A stretch of 8,636 nt of DNA from Actinomycetota bacterium (GCA_016870295.1 VGBY01000041.1:1-8636), one strand, 5' to 3'. Counted from the first letter of the stretch, positions 1-6,805 are shown. Notes: generated by a model not told the origin, from the letters alone. Translations and numbers: made by a program.

Positions 1-717
1 CAGCCGCCGGTGTTTGCTGATTACGTGCACGGCAAGAGCGGCATGGACGGCGCGACACTGCCCGAGCCGTCGCGACCGGCTGACTCGCCGCATGCCATCG
101 ATTTCATCATCGACACCGTGCGATCGCGAGACGATGTGTGGTTGGTGCCCACCGGGCCGCTCACGAACATCGCCCTCGCGCTCACGAGGGCACCCGACTT
201 GGCGAGTCGTCTGGCAGGGATCTCGCTGATGGGTGGCGGGCGGCTCGGCAACCGCACGCCGACCGCCGAGTTCAACATCTGGCTCGACCCCGAAGCGGCC
301 GCCACGGTGTTTGCTTGTGGTGCCCCGATCACGATGGCGGGGCTGCATCTGACCCACGAGTTTCAGGCGTCGCCCGAACGCATCGCACTGGTCGAACGGT
401 CGCATGCCACACTCGGGCCGATCTTGGCGGGATTGCTGCGGTTCTTCAGCGGCACCTATGTGAACCGTCACCACGGCTTCGTCGGTGCAGCGATGCACGA
501 TGTGTGCTCGGTGCTTGCGCTCACGCACCCGACGTTGTTCACCACATCGCAGAAATTCGTGGGCATCGACCTCCACGGCAATCACACACGCGGCATGACC
601 GTGATCGACGACAGGGCACTCGTCGATCGCCCGACGGCCAACGCGACGATGCTCGAAACCATCGACGCCGACGCCGGTTTCGCCGCGATTTGCGATGCCG
701 TGCGCGCCTGCCCCTGA
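1..717 (+). CDS. Nucleoside hydrolase (IunH/RihA-C family), 3' part only
   Basis: This reading frame is open from the first base and ends at TGA 715-717, so the gene begins upstream and only about 238 C-terminal residues are visible. The family hydrolyses the N-glycosidic bond of ribonucleosides to a free base and ribose in purine/pyrimidine salvage. Visible family motifs are GPLTN (154-168) and GNxTPxAEFN (247-276). In the latter, the Asn at 250-252, Glu at 268-270 and Asn at 274-276 match the ribose-binding residues N160, E166 and N168 of the Crithidia enzyme. A His-Asp pair at 496-501 matches catalytic H241 and calcium ligand D242. All visible active-site residues are intact, so the enzyme is probably functional. 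The N-terminal DxDxxxDD calcium motif must lie outside the window. Base preference cannot be told from this part. The gene converges on the tRNA that follows and is not obviously related to the amino-acid genes downstream. Confidence 0.93.
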   Translation, partial: QPPVFADYVHGKSGMDGATLPEPSRPADSPHAIDFIIDTVRSRDDVWLVPTGPLTNIALALTRAPDLASRLAGISLMGGGRLGNRTPTAEFNIWLDPEAAATVFACGAPITMAGLHLTHEFQASPERIALVERSHATLGPILAGLLRFFSGTYVNRHHGFVGAAMHDVCSVLALTHPTLFTTSQKFVGIDLHGNHTRGMTVIDDRALVDRPTANATMLETIDADAGFAAICDAVRACP

Positions 718-729
718 TCAGCGGATGAG

Positions 730-805
730 TGGCGCCCTCGGCAGGACTTGAACCTGCGACCACTGGCGCCGGAGGCCAGTGCTCTATCCGCTGAGCTACG
801 AGGGC
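730..805 (-). tRNA. tRNA-Arg, anticodon CCG, CCA encoded
   Basis: Read on the - strand, this folds into a complete cloverleaf. The 7-bp acceptor stem is GCCCTCG (805-799) with CGAGGGC (740-734). The D stem is GCTC/GAGC with loop AGCGGATA. The anticodon stem is CTGGC/GCCAG with loop CTCCGGC, giving U33 followed by anticodon CCG, which reads CGG arginine codons. The variable region is TGGTC, and the T stem is GCAGG/CCTGC with loop TTCAAGT. The discriminator is G (733), followed by a genomically encoded CCA (732-730). The D loop has A at position 20 and the anticodon has C35, both known arginine identity elements in E. coli. The gene is transcribed away from argS, with 76 bp between its 5' end and the argS start, and its 3' end lies 12 bp from the nucleoside hydrolase stop. 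Confidence 0.96.
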
Positions 806-881
806 AGCGGTGCTGTCGTGATGCCCGACGCTATCTCGCGGGCTGCGGTGCTATCCGAACAATGTTCGCCACAATGAAAGG
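806..881. promoter_or_regulatory. Divergent intergenic region between tRNA-Arg and argS
   Basis: These 76 bp must hold the promoter of the tRNA on the - strand and probably that of argS on the + strand. A CACAAT hexamer at 870-875 sits where a -10 box would give transcription starting at or very near the argS GTG (882). That would make a leaderless mRNA, which is common in Actinobacteria. I see no convincing -35 for it. On the - strand, TAGCGT is a possible -10 for the tRNA, also without a well-spaced -35. The most ordered element is the palindrome at 856-868, listed separately. Promoter positions are inferred and not secure. Confidence 0.45.
856..868. promoter_or_regulatory. 13-bp perfect palindrome, candidate operator upstream of argS
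   Basis: CGAACA-A-TGTTCG is a perfect 6-bp inverted repeat with a single central base, ending 13 bp before the argS GTG. It would overlap the region between -35 and -10 of an argS promoter that uses the CACAAT at 870-875. It resembles the Gram-positive LexA (Cheo) box CGAAC-N4-GTTCG, but the half-sites here are separated by 3 bases instead of 4. The regulator is unknown. The palindrome is seen directly; the operator role is inferred. Confidence 0.35.
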
Positions 882-2672
882 GTGAATGTTTCGGGCGTCG
901 TTGTCGAGCGCATCAACGCCGTCGTGGCGCGGCTGTATCCCGACGCAGTCGGTGACCTCGATTCGGCGGCACGACCAAGCGACCGGGCCGACGCCCAGAT
1001 CAACATCGCGCTGGGGCTCGCCAACAAGGTGGGCAAGAAACCGCGCGACGTGGCGCAACACATCATCGAGCAGCTCGACGTGCGCGACGTCTGCACGAAG
1101 GTGGAGGTGGCCGGCCCCGGGTTTCTGAATCTCACCTTTGCCGATCCACATCTCACAGCAGCGCTCGGTGCGGTCTCGCGCGACCAATCGCTTGGTGTGC
1201 AGCAGGCGGCTTCACCGCAACATGTGGTGATCGACTACTCGGCCCCGAATGTGGCGAAGGAAATGCACGTCGGACATCTGCGTTCGACGGTGATTGGTGA
1301 TGCGCTCGTGCGGATGTGTGAGCGTGTCGGGCACCGCGTCGACCGCGAGAACCACATCGGCGACTGGGGCACGCCCTTTGGCATGTTGATCGAGCACCTC
1401 GTCGACCTCGGCGAAGTCGGTGCCGCACGCGAATTGTCGGTGGGGGATCTCGACGGGTTCTACAAGCAGGCGCGCGAGAAGTTCGACGGTTCCGAATCGT
1501 TCCAGCAGCGTGCACGAGCGCGGGTCGTGGCGTTGCAGGGTGGCGACGCAGAAACGCTGCGACTGTGGGGACTGTTGGTTGCCGAGAGCGCGCGCTACTT
1601 CGCAACGGTGTACGAAAAACTCGGGGTGAAACTCACGAACGACGACCTGCGCGGCGAAAGCGCATACAACCCGCTGCTGGCCGAGGTGGTGGAGCGACTG
1701 AAGGCGTTGTCGCTGCTCACCGTCGACGACGGGGCGGAAGTCGTGTTCGTCGACGGCTTCACCAACCGCGACAACGAACCGTTGCCGTTGATCATCCGCA
1801 AGAAGGATGGTGGCTACAACTACGCCACCAGCGACTTGGCCTGCGTGATCGACCGCGTCGAACGAATCGGCGCCACGCTGATGCTGTACGTGGTCGGGGC
1901 CCCGCAGGCCCAACATCTCTCGATGATCGAGGCCGTCGCCACGAAGGCCGGCTGGCTGAACCCGCCTGCACGCAAGGCCCCGCCCGCGCGCAAGGCCCCG
2001 CCCGCGCACGGTGCGTCGCCAGCCCGAATGGTGCATGTCGCCTTCGGCAGCGTGCTCGGTAGCGACCGCAAGATGTTGAAGAGCCGCGCGGGCGAGGCAG
2101 TGAAACTGATCGAATTACTCGACGAGGCAGTCGAGCGCGCCGACGCGTCGATTGCGCAGAAGAACCCCGAATTGTCGGTCGACGAGCGACGCAAGGTGGC
2201 GCGCATGATCGGTATCGGCGCGGTGAAATATGCCGACCTCGCCAACGACCGTATCAAGGACTACGTCTTTGATTGGGAGCGCATGCTGTCGTTCGACGGC
2301 AACACCGCGCCCTACCTGCAGTATGCACACGCACGGATCTGCAGCATCTTCCGTCGCGCAGGTGTGTCGCGCGAGTCGGCGCGCGCGGCGCAGATCACCC
2401 TCGCGCACGCCAACGAGCGATCGCTGGCATTGTGGTTGTTGAACTATGACTCCGCTGTGTGGGACGCGCTCGAGCGCTACAGCCCGCATCGGTTGTGCAC
2501 GTATCTCTACGAACTCGCCACCCGCTACACAGCCTTCTACGAACATTGCCCGGTGTTGAAGGCCGAGAGTGATGCGATTCGCGACAGTCGGTTGGCGCTC
2601 TGCGACCTCACCGCCCGCGTATTGTCGGACGGCTTGATGATGTTGGGCATCGAATCCCCGGAGCAAATGTGA
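882..2672 (+). CDS. argS: Arginine--tRNA ligase (ArgRS), class I
   Basis: This cytoplasmic enzyme attaches L-arginine to tRNA-Arg using ATP. The 596-residue product starts with the ArgRS N-terminal additive domain (about 1-90), which ends in the motif GPGFLN (78-83). The class I catalytic core follows with the HIGH-type signature HVGH (129-132), preceded by the family-typical APNVAKEM. A KMSKS-like loop, KMLKS, is at 397-401, followed by the ArgRS-typical RAGEAVKL. The C-terminal anticodon-binding DALR domain runs from about 480, starting near YLQYAHARI (478-486), to the typical LGIESPEQM end. The GTG start fits the family N terminus. A purine-rich GAAAGG directly abuts it, too close for a normal ribosome site, so leaderless translation is possible. 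An unusual Pro/Ala/Arg/Lys repeat insertion occupies residues 361-382, just before the KMLKS loop. It makes the protein somewhat longer than E. coli (577) or M. tuberculosis (about 550) ArgRS. The reading frame is intact. The gene is first in a tight run with lysA. Confidence 0.97.
   Translation: MNVSGVVVERINAVVARLYPDAVGDLDSAARPSDRADAQINIALGLANKVGKKPRDVAQHIIEQLDVRDVCTKVEVAGPGFLNLTFADPHLTAALGAVSRDQSLGVQQAASPQHVVIDYSAPNVAKEMHVGHLRSTVIGDALVRMCERVGHRVDRENHIGDWGTPFGMLIEHLVDLGEVGAARELSVGDLDGFYKQAREKFDGSESFQQRARARVVALQGGDAETLRLWGLLVAESARYFATVYEKLGVKLTNDDLRGESAYNPLLAEVVERLKALSLLTVDDGAEVVFVDGFTNRDNEPLPLIIRKKDGGYNYATSDLACVIDRVERIGATLMLYVVGAPQAQHLSMIEAVATKAGWLNPPARKAPPARKAPPAHGASPARMVHVAFGSVLGSDRKMLKSRAGEAVKLIELLDEAVERADASIAQKNPELSVDERRKVARMIGIGAVKYADLANDRIKDYVFDWERMLSFDGNTAPYLQYAHARICSIFRRAGVSRESARAAQITLAHANERSLALWLLNYDSAVWDALERYSPHRLCTYLYELATRYTAFYEHCPVLKAESDAIRDSRLALCDLTARVLSDGLMMLGIESPEQM
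1961..2014 (+). repeat. 18-bp in-frame tandem repeat (3 copies plus a degenerate fourth) inside argS
   Basis: Three 18-bp units run head to tail at 1961-1978, 1979-1996 and 1997-2014. Units 1 and 2 differ at two positions, and unit 3 diverges at its 3' end. They encode PPARKA, PPARKA and PPAHGA (ArgRS residues 361-378), followed by a related SPAR (379-382). The length is a multiple of three, so the frame is kept. Ordinary ArgRS proteins pass almost directly from the AGWL segment to the MVHVAFG strand here. The repeat therefore looks like a lineage-specific expansion, probably by replication slippage. Confidence 0.85.
2660..2671 (+). promoter_or_regulatory. Ribosome binding site and GTGA start/stop overlap fixing the lysA start
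   Basis: GGAG at 2660-2663 lies five bases before the GTG at 2669. The argS stop TGA (2670-2672) overlaps that GTG as GTGA. This supports the GTG as the lysA start and suggests translational coupling between ArgRS and LysA. Confidence 0.7.
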
Positions 2673-3949
2673 GCACGATCAGTCGTCACCTGCTGCCCGA
2701 TACGTCCGTAGTGAAGAGTGGGCGACTGCACATCGGTGGCTGCGATGTGCACGAGTTGGCGGCGCAGCACGGCACACCGCTCTTCGTGTACGACGAGGTC
2801 CACCTGCGGGCCCGCTGTCGCGAAGCGGTGCAGGCATTCGGCGAGGATTCCGTCGTATACGCGACAAAGGCGTTCTTGTGTACCGCGATGGCGCGCTTGG
2901 CGCATGAAGGAGGTTTGTTGCTGGATGTTGCCACCGGAGGAGAACTACATGTCGCGCTCACGGCGGGCGTGCCGGCGCGTCGCTGTGTGATGCACGGCAA
3001 CAACAAGAGCATGCGGGAACTGCGTGAGGCCATTACCGCCGGCGTGCGGCACATCGTCGTCGATAGTTTCGACGAACTCGACCGCATCGATGCCCTGGTC
3101 GCTGGCGGACTGCCGGCTCCGCGCGTGCAGTTGCGCATCACCCCGGGTGTGTACGTGCACACGCATGAGTTCGTGAGCACCGGTCAAAACGACTCGAAGT
3201 TCGGCTTCAACCTCGCCAATGGCGACGCCGAGCGCGCAATACACCGGGCCCGTGCGTCAACGTCGGTGGATCTGGTCGGCATCCACTGTCACATCGGTTC
3301 GAATGTATTTGCGACGGCGAACTTCACGAAAGCGGCAGAAGTGATGGTGAAGTTCTGCAATTCGACCGGGCTCGCGGAGTTGACGCTCGGTGGCGGACTT
3401 GGCGTTGCCTACCTCAACGATGAGCACGCACCGAGCATCACCGAGTGGGCCGCCGCACTGCGCACAGCCATCGCCGGGCTTGCCGCGAACGTCAAAGTGT
3501 TCGTCGAGCCAGGCCGGTCGATCGTCGCGTCGTCGGCGATCACGCTGTACGAAGTCGGCACGATCAAGCCGATACCTGGTGTTCGCACGTACGTTGCGGT
3601 GGACGGCGGGATGAGCGACAACCCGCGGCCCGTTCTCTACGGCAGCGGTTACGAAGCGTTCGTGCCGTCGCGATGCGATGATGAGCGCACGCAGGCTGTT
3701 CGTTTGGTCGGCAAGCACTGCGAGAGCGGGGATGTGTTGATCTCCGAAGCGGTACTGCCCGCCGACGTACGAGTTGGTGACGTGATCGCCACACCGGTCA
3801 CCGGCGCTTACGGTCATTCGATGGGCAGCAACTACAACAAGGTGCCGCGACCCGCCGTGGTCTTCGTGCGCGACGGCTCTTCGCGCGTTGTGGTGCGCCG
3901 CGAAACGTACGAAGATCTCGTGCGCAACGACGTGACCGATAGCGTTTGA
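2669..3949 (+). CDS. lysA: Diaminopimelate decarboxylase
   Basis: This PLP enzyme decarboxylates meso-2,6-diaminopimelate to L-lysine, the last step of the DAP pathway, in the cytoplasm. The 426-residue product has the alanine-racemase-like barrel and a C-terminal sheet domain of fold-type III decarboxylases. Visible motifs are YATKAF with the Schiff-base Lys67, HIGSN (208-212), the phosphate-binding GGGLG (241-245), EPGR (280-283), CESGD (351-355) with the active-site Cys supplied across the dimer, and YGHSMGSNYN (381-390). Length is close to actinobacterial LysA (about 445). All key residues are present. The start overlaps the argS stop by 4 bp. In corynebacteria argS-lysA is a known operon that responds to arginine and lysine; such control here is only inferred from the conserved arrangement. 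Confidence 0.97.
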   Translation: MSTISRHLLPDTSVVKSGRLHIGGCDVHELAAQHGTPLFVYDEVHLRARCREAVQAFGEDSVVYATKAFLCTAMARLAHEGGLLLDVATGGELHVALTAGVPARRCVMHGNNKSMRELREAITAGVRHIVVDSFDELDRIDALVAGGLPAPRVQLRITPGVYVHTHEFVSTGQNDSKFGFNLANGDAERAIHRARASTSVDLVGIHCHIGSNVFATANFTKAAEVMVKFCNSTGLAELTLGGGLGVAYLNDEHAPSITEWAAALRTAIAGLAANVKVFVEPGRSIVASSAITLYEVGTIKPIPGVRTYVAVDGGMSDNPRPVLYGSGYEAFVPSRCDDERTQAVRLVGKHCESGDVLISEAVLPADVRVGDVIATPVTGAYGHSMGSNYNKVPRPAVVFVRDGSSRVVVRRETYEDLVRNDVTDSV

Positions 3950-3952
3950 TGC

Positions 3953-5266
3953 ATGGCGAAAGCCGCCAATCGTGCGCAAAACACCGCTGAAATGGTGCGT
4001 GTTGGCGTGGTTGGCCACGGAGTGGTCGGCTCTGCGTTCACCGCGCTCGTCGCCCGTCAGCAAGAGACGATTGCGGCGCGCACCGGCATCACCCTCGAAG
4101 TCGTGCGCATTGCGGTGCGCGACGCCGGTAAGCACCCGTCGCACGTCGGCACGGCCGTCGTTTCGACCGATCCGTTGGCAGTTGCGACCGCCGACGATGT
4201 TGACCTCGTCGTCGAAGTGATGGGCGGCACGGCGCTCGCCAGTGACGTGATTCGCACGGCGCTAGAACATGGCAAACCAGTAGTCACCGCCAACAAGGCG
4301 CTGCTCGCTGCGCAGTCGGCCGACTTGTTCAAGATCGCCGACGAGCGTGGCATCGACTTGTTGTTCGAGGCGGCGGTATGCGGTGGGATTCCGCTCATTC
4401 GTCCACTGCGTGAGAGCCTGCGCGGCGAACCGATTCGACGCGTGCTCGGCATTGTGAACGGCACGACCAACTTCATCCTCACGCGCATGACCGAAGACGG
4501 GCTCGACTATGCCGCTGCCCTGCGCGGAGCACAAGAACTTGGCTACGCCGAAGCTGACCCGACCGCCGACGTGGAGGGTCTCGACGCGGCGGCAAAGATC
4601 GCGATTGTCGCCAACTTTGCATTCGGCGTGCATGTCGTGGTCGACGATGTTGCCGCCGAGGGAATCTCGAAAATCACCGCCGGCGACATCTCGATGGCCC
4701 GCAAGTTCGGTTATGTCATCAAGCTGCTCGGCGTGGCCGAGCGTGACGCAGGTTCGGGGGCCGTCAGTGTGCGCGTGAACCCGGCACTCGTGCACCTGCA
4801 GCATCCGTTGGCGAGCGTGCGCGAGGCGTTCAATGCCGTGCTCGTCGAGGGCGAAGCCTCTGGCTCGTTGATGTTTTACGGTCGCGGTGCGGGGGGCGAC
4901 CCGACGGCGTCGTCGGTGCTCGGCGACGTGATTGACGCGGCGGTCAACCTGCGCAAGGGCACGCACGCCACACTCGGCACGTTCGCCAAGGCCGACTTTG
5001 CCTCGCCCGACGACATGCGCAGCGAGTTCATGATCACACTGGAAGTCGCCGATCGCCCCGGCGTGTTGCACGCGGTAACGGGTGTGTTCGCCCGCAACAA
5101 AGTGAGCATTCGCGCCGCCGAGCAAGATGGCATCGGGAGCGATGCGCGACTCGTCTTCCTCACGCACGACGCACGCACCGCCGATATCAAGGCGTGCATG
5201 GCGGAGTTTGCGCGACTCGATGTCGTCAGCAAGGTGGGCGGCTACCTCCGCATCATCGGTGCCTGA
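3953..5266 (+). CDS. hom: Homoserine dehydrogenase with C-terminal ACT domain
   Basis: The enzyme reduces L-aspartate-4-semialdehyde to L-homoserine with NAD(P)H, at the branch leading to threonine and methionine. The 437-residue product has a Rossmann fold with GHGVVG (21-26), then NKALLA (114-119). The catalytic-domain signature includes DPTADVEGLDAAAK (202-215), in which D206, D211 and K215 match D214, D219 and K223 of the yeast enzyme. An ACT domain covers about 360-434 and begins with the typical ITLEVADRPGVLHAV. In this long monofunctional type the ACT domain usually mediates feedback inhibition by threonine. There is no fused aspartate kinase. The ATG at 3953 follows the lysA stop by 3 bases without a clear ribosome site, suggesting coupled reinitiation. 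ATG 3992 (Met14), directly before the Rossmann strand, is an alternative start, because residues 1-13 do not look conserved. Confidence 0.96.
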   Translation: MAKAANRAQNTAEMVRVGVVGHGVVGSAFTALVARQQETIAARTGITLEVVRIAVRDAGKHPSHVGTAVVSTDPLAVATADDVDLVVEVMGGTALASDVIRTALEHGKPVVTANKALLAAQSADLFKIADERGIDLLFEAAVCGGIPLIRPLRESLRGEPIRRVLGIVNGTTNFILTRMTEDGLDYAAALRGAQELGYAEADPTADVEGLDAAAKIAIVANFAFGVHVVVDDVAAEGISKITAGDISMARKFGYVIKLLGVAERDAGSGAVSVRVNPALVHLQHPLASVREAFNAVLVEGEASGSLMFYGRGAGGDPTASSVLGDVIDAAVNLRKGTHATLGTFAKADFASPDDMRSEFMITLEVADRPGVLHAVTGVFARNKVSIRAAEQDGIGSDARLVFLTHDARTADIKACMAEFARLDVVSKVGGYLRIIGA

Positions 5267-5290
5267 TCACTTCGCAGCGGACGATTACGC

Positions 5291-6679
5291 ATGAAGTACG
5301 TATCCACTCGCGGGCAAGCCCCCGCACTGTCGTTTTGCGACACGCTGCTTGCCGGCTTGGCGGTCGACGGTGGGTTGTATGTGCCGTCGGTGTGGCCACG
5401 GATCGCCCACGGTGACTCGGCGGCGCCATTCGCCACGCGTGCAGCAGCGATACTCGCGCCATACATCGGTGATGAGATCGAGACGAAGACATTGGGTGCG
5501 CTGTGCACCGACGCTTACGCAAGCTTCCGCGACCCACTCGTTGCACCGTTGCGCGAGTTGGGGGAGAACCGTTGGTTGCTCGAACTCTTCCACGGCCCCA
5601 CGCTCGCGTTCAAAGACGTCGCGTTGCAGTTGGTTGGTCGGCTCTTTGATCACGTGCTTACGGCGCGTGGCGAACGCATCACCGTGGTGGGGGCCACCAG
5701 TGGCGATACCGGTTCGGCGGCGATCGACGGCGTGAAGTCGTGCCGCAACGTGTCGATGGTGATCCTGTATCCGCAGGGTCGCATCAGTGAAGTGCAGCGA
5801 CGCCAGATGACCACCGTCGATGCGGCGAACGTGCACACCGTGGCGGTGGACGGCACGTTCGACGATTGTCAGGATCTCGTGAAGGCGATGTTCAACGACG
5901 CCAAGTTCCGCGAGGCGCACCGCTTGTCGGCGGTGAACTCGATCAACTGGGCGCGCGTGCTGGCGCAGACCGTCTATTACTTCACCGCCATCGAGCAGTT
6001 GCACAGGGTTGATTCACCACCGGTGTCGTTCAGCGTGCCGACGGGCAACTTCGGCAACGTGCTCTCGGGGTGGATTGCACGCCGCAGCGGTGCGAACATC
6101 GGCCATCTCATCGTCGGGTCGAACGCCAACGACATTCTCACGAGGTTCTTTGAAACCCAGCGCATGACCGCCGCCGATGTGGTGCCGACGTTGAGCCCGA
6201 GCATGGACATTCAGGTGTCGAGCAACTTCGAGCGTCTGCTGTTTGAGATGAATCATCGCGACGGCACAGTGACCGCCGATCAGATTGCGCGTTTTCGCAC
6301 TTCGGGCGCACTCGCCGTGACACCTGCGCAATTCGGCGAGTGGATTCGCCCCGTCTTCCGTGGCCACCGCGCGACCGACTCCGAGACACTCGAGGTGATT
6401 GCGCGCATCCACCGCGAGCATGGCGTGCTGATCGACCCCCACACGGCCGTCGGTGTGGCGGCGGCGGAGGCGTGCGCCACGGACGACGAAGCCGTCATAA
6501 CGCTCGCCACGGCTCATCCGGCCAAGTTCGCTGACGCGGTGCAGCAGGCCACCGGCATCCGCCCTGAGTTGCCCGCCCACCTGGCCGACTTGTTGACTCG
6601 TCCCGAGCGCACCACGCAACTGCCGAACGACCTGGCAGCCGTGCAGCGGTTCGTTGCGAATGTTTCGGCGACGCGATAG
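5291..6679 (+). CDS. thrC: Threonine synthase (long, E. coli/Corynebacterium type)
   Basis: This PLP enzyme converts O-phospho-L-homoserine to L-threonine and phosphate. The 462-residue product opens with the typical KYVSTRG and carries HGPTLAFKD with PLP Lys108. It also has the phosphate-binding GATSGDTGSAA (134-144), the family blocks SVPTGNFGN and SMDIQVSSNFER, and DPHTAVGVAAAEA near the C terminus. Length and blocks place it in the long threonine synthase subfamily (E. coli 428, C. glutamicum 481), not the short type of about 360 residues found in M. tuberculosis at this locus. It lies 24 bp after hom with a weak GCGGA ribosome site (5277-5281) nine bases before the ATG, so it is probably co-transcribed with hom. 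Its substrate requires homoserine kinase, whose gene is not next to it. Confidence 0.96.
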   Translation: MKYVSTRGQAPALSFCDTLLAGLAVDGGLYVPSVWPRIAHGDSAAPFATRAAAILAPYIGDEIETKTLGALCTDAYASFRDPLVAPLRELGENRWLLELFHGPTLAFKDVALQLVGRLFDHVLTARGERITVVGATSGDTGSAAIDGVKSCRNVSMVILYPQGRISEVQRRQMTTVDAANVHTVAVDGTFDDCQDLVKAMFNDAKFREAHRLSAVNSINWARVLAQTVYYFTAIEQLHRVDSPPVSFSVPTGNFGNVLSGWIARRSGANIGHLIVGSNANDILTRFFETQRMTAADVVPTLSPSMDIQVSSNFERLLFEMNHRDGTVTADQIARFRTSGALAVTPAQFGEWIRPVFRGHRATDSETLEVIARIHREHGVLIDPHTAVGVAAAEACATDDEAVITLATAHPAKFADAVQQATGIRPELPAHLADLLTRPERTTQLPNDLAAVQRFVANVSATR

Positions 6680-6682
6680 AGT
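6654..6682 (+). promoter_or_regulatory. Candidate promoter for rho
   Basis: TTGCGA (6654-6659) and TAGAGT (6677-6682) are separated by 17 bases and each matches the sigma-70-type consensus at four of six positions. The -35 lies within the last codons of thrC and the -10 starts on its stop codon. Transcription would begin near 6689, giving a rho leader of roughly 110 bases. Short promoter matches occur by chance, so this is tentative. Confidence 0.3.
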
Positions 6683-6687
6683 GAGGG

Positions 6688-6706
6688 TGCTCGGTTTCGC
6701 CGAGTA
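6688..6706 (+). terminator. Hairpin just after thrC: weak terminator or 5' hairpin of the rho mRNA
   Basis: The stem CTCGG (6690-6694) / CCGAG (6700-6704) with loop TTTCG extends by G-U and T-A pairs to 7 bp. It starts 8 bp after the thrC stop. No T-run follows, so it is not a classical intrinsic terminator. It may slow polymerase at the end of the amino-acid operon, or form the 5' end of a rho transcript if the candidate promoter at 6654-6682 is real. Confidence 0.3.
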
Positions 6707-6765
6707 TGCCCAACGCAGTCAAGTGGTTGACGCGAAAGCACCCTGACGAGCAAGCATCGCAAGGC

Positions 6766-6785
6766 GCAACGACCCTCGTCGTTGC
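6766..6785 (+). promoter_or_regulatory. Hairpin in the rho leader next to the ribosome binding site
   Basis: GCAACGAC (6766-6773) and GTCGTTGC (6778-6785) form a perfect 8-bp stem with the 4-base loop CCTC. It ends eight bases before the rho Shine-Dalgarno AAGGA (6794-6798). There is no T-run. It could influence translation or Rho-dependent control of rho. The structure is seen; the role is inferred. Confidence 0.4.
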
Positions 6786-6793
6786 CGTGAAAG

Positions 6794-6805
6794 AAGGACA
6801 CTGTG
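6794..6805 (+). promoter_or_regulatory. Ribosome binding site and GTG start of rho
   Basis: AAGGA (6794-6798, within AAAGAAGGA) lies four bases before GTG 6803. It supports this GTG as the start, in agreement with the Rho N-terminal domain beginning about 10 residues later. Confidence 0.6.

Noticed and set aside
856..868. LexA (SOS) box upstream of argS
   Set aside because: The half-sites CGAAC and GTTCG are exact, but the spacer is 3 bases instead of 4, and argS is not a usual SOS gene. I keep it only as an unassigned palindrome.
1961..2014. Frameshift or assembly error in argS
   Set aside because: The units are a multiple of three, the frame remains open, and conserved ArgRS sequence resumes directly afterwards with the KMLKS loop intact.
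3257..4144. A 295-codon - strand open frame across the lysA/hom junction, and a similar 301-codon one at 4262-5167
   Set aside because: Both are antisense to well-supported lysA and hom, have His/Arg/Asp-biased composition, and show no family motifs.
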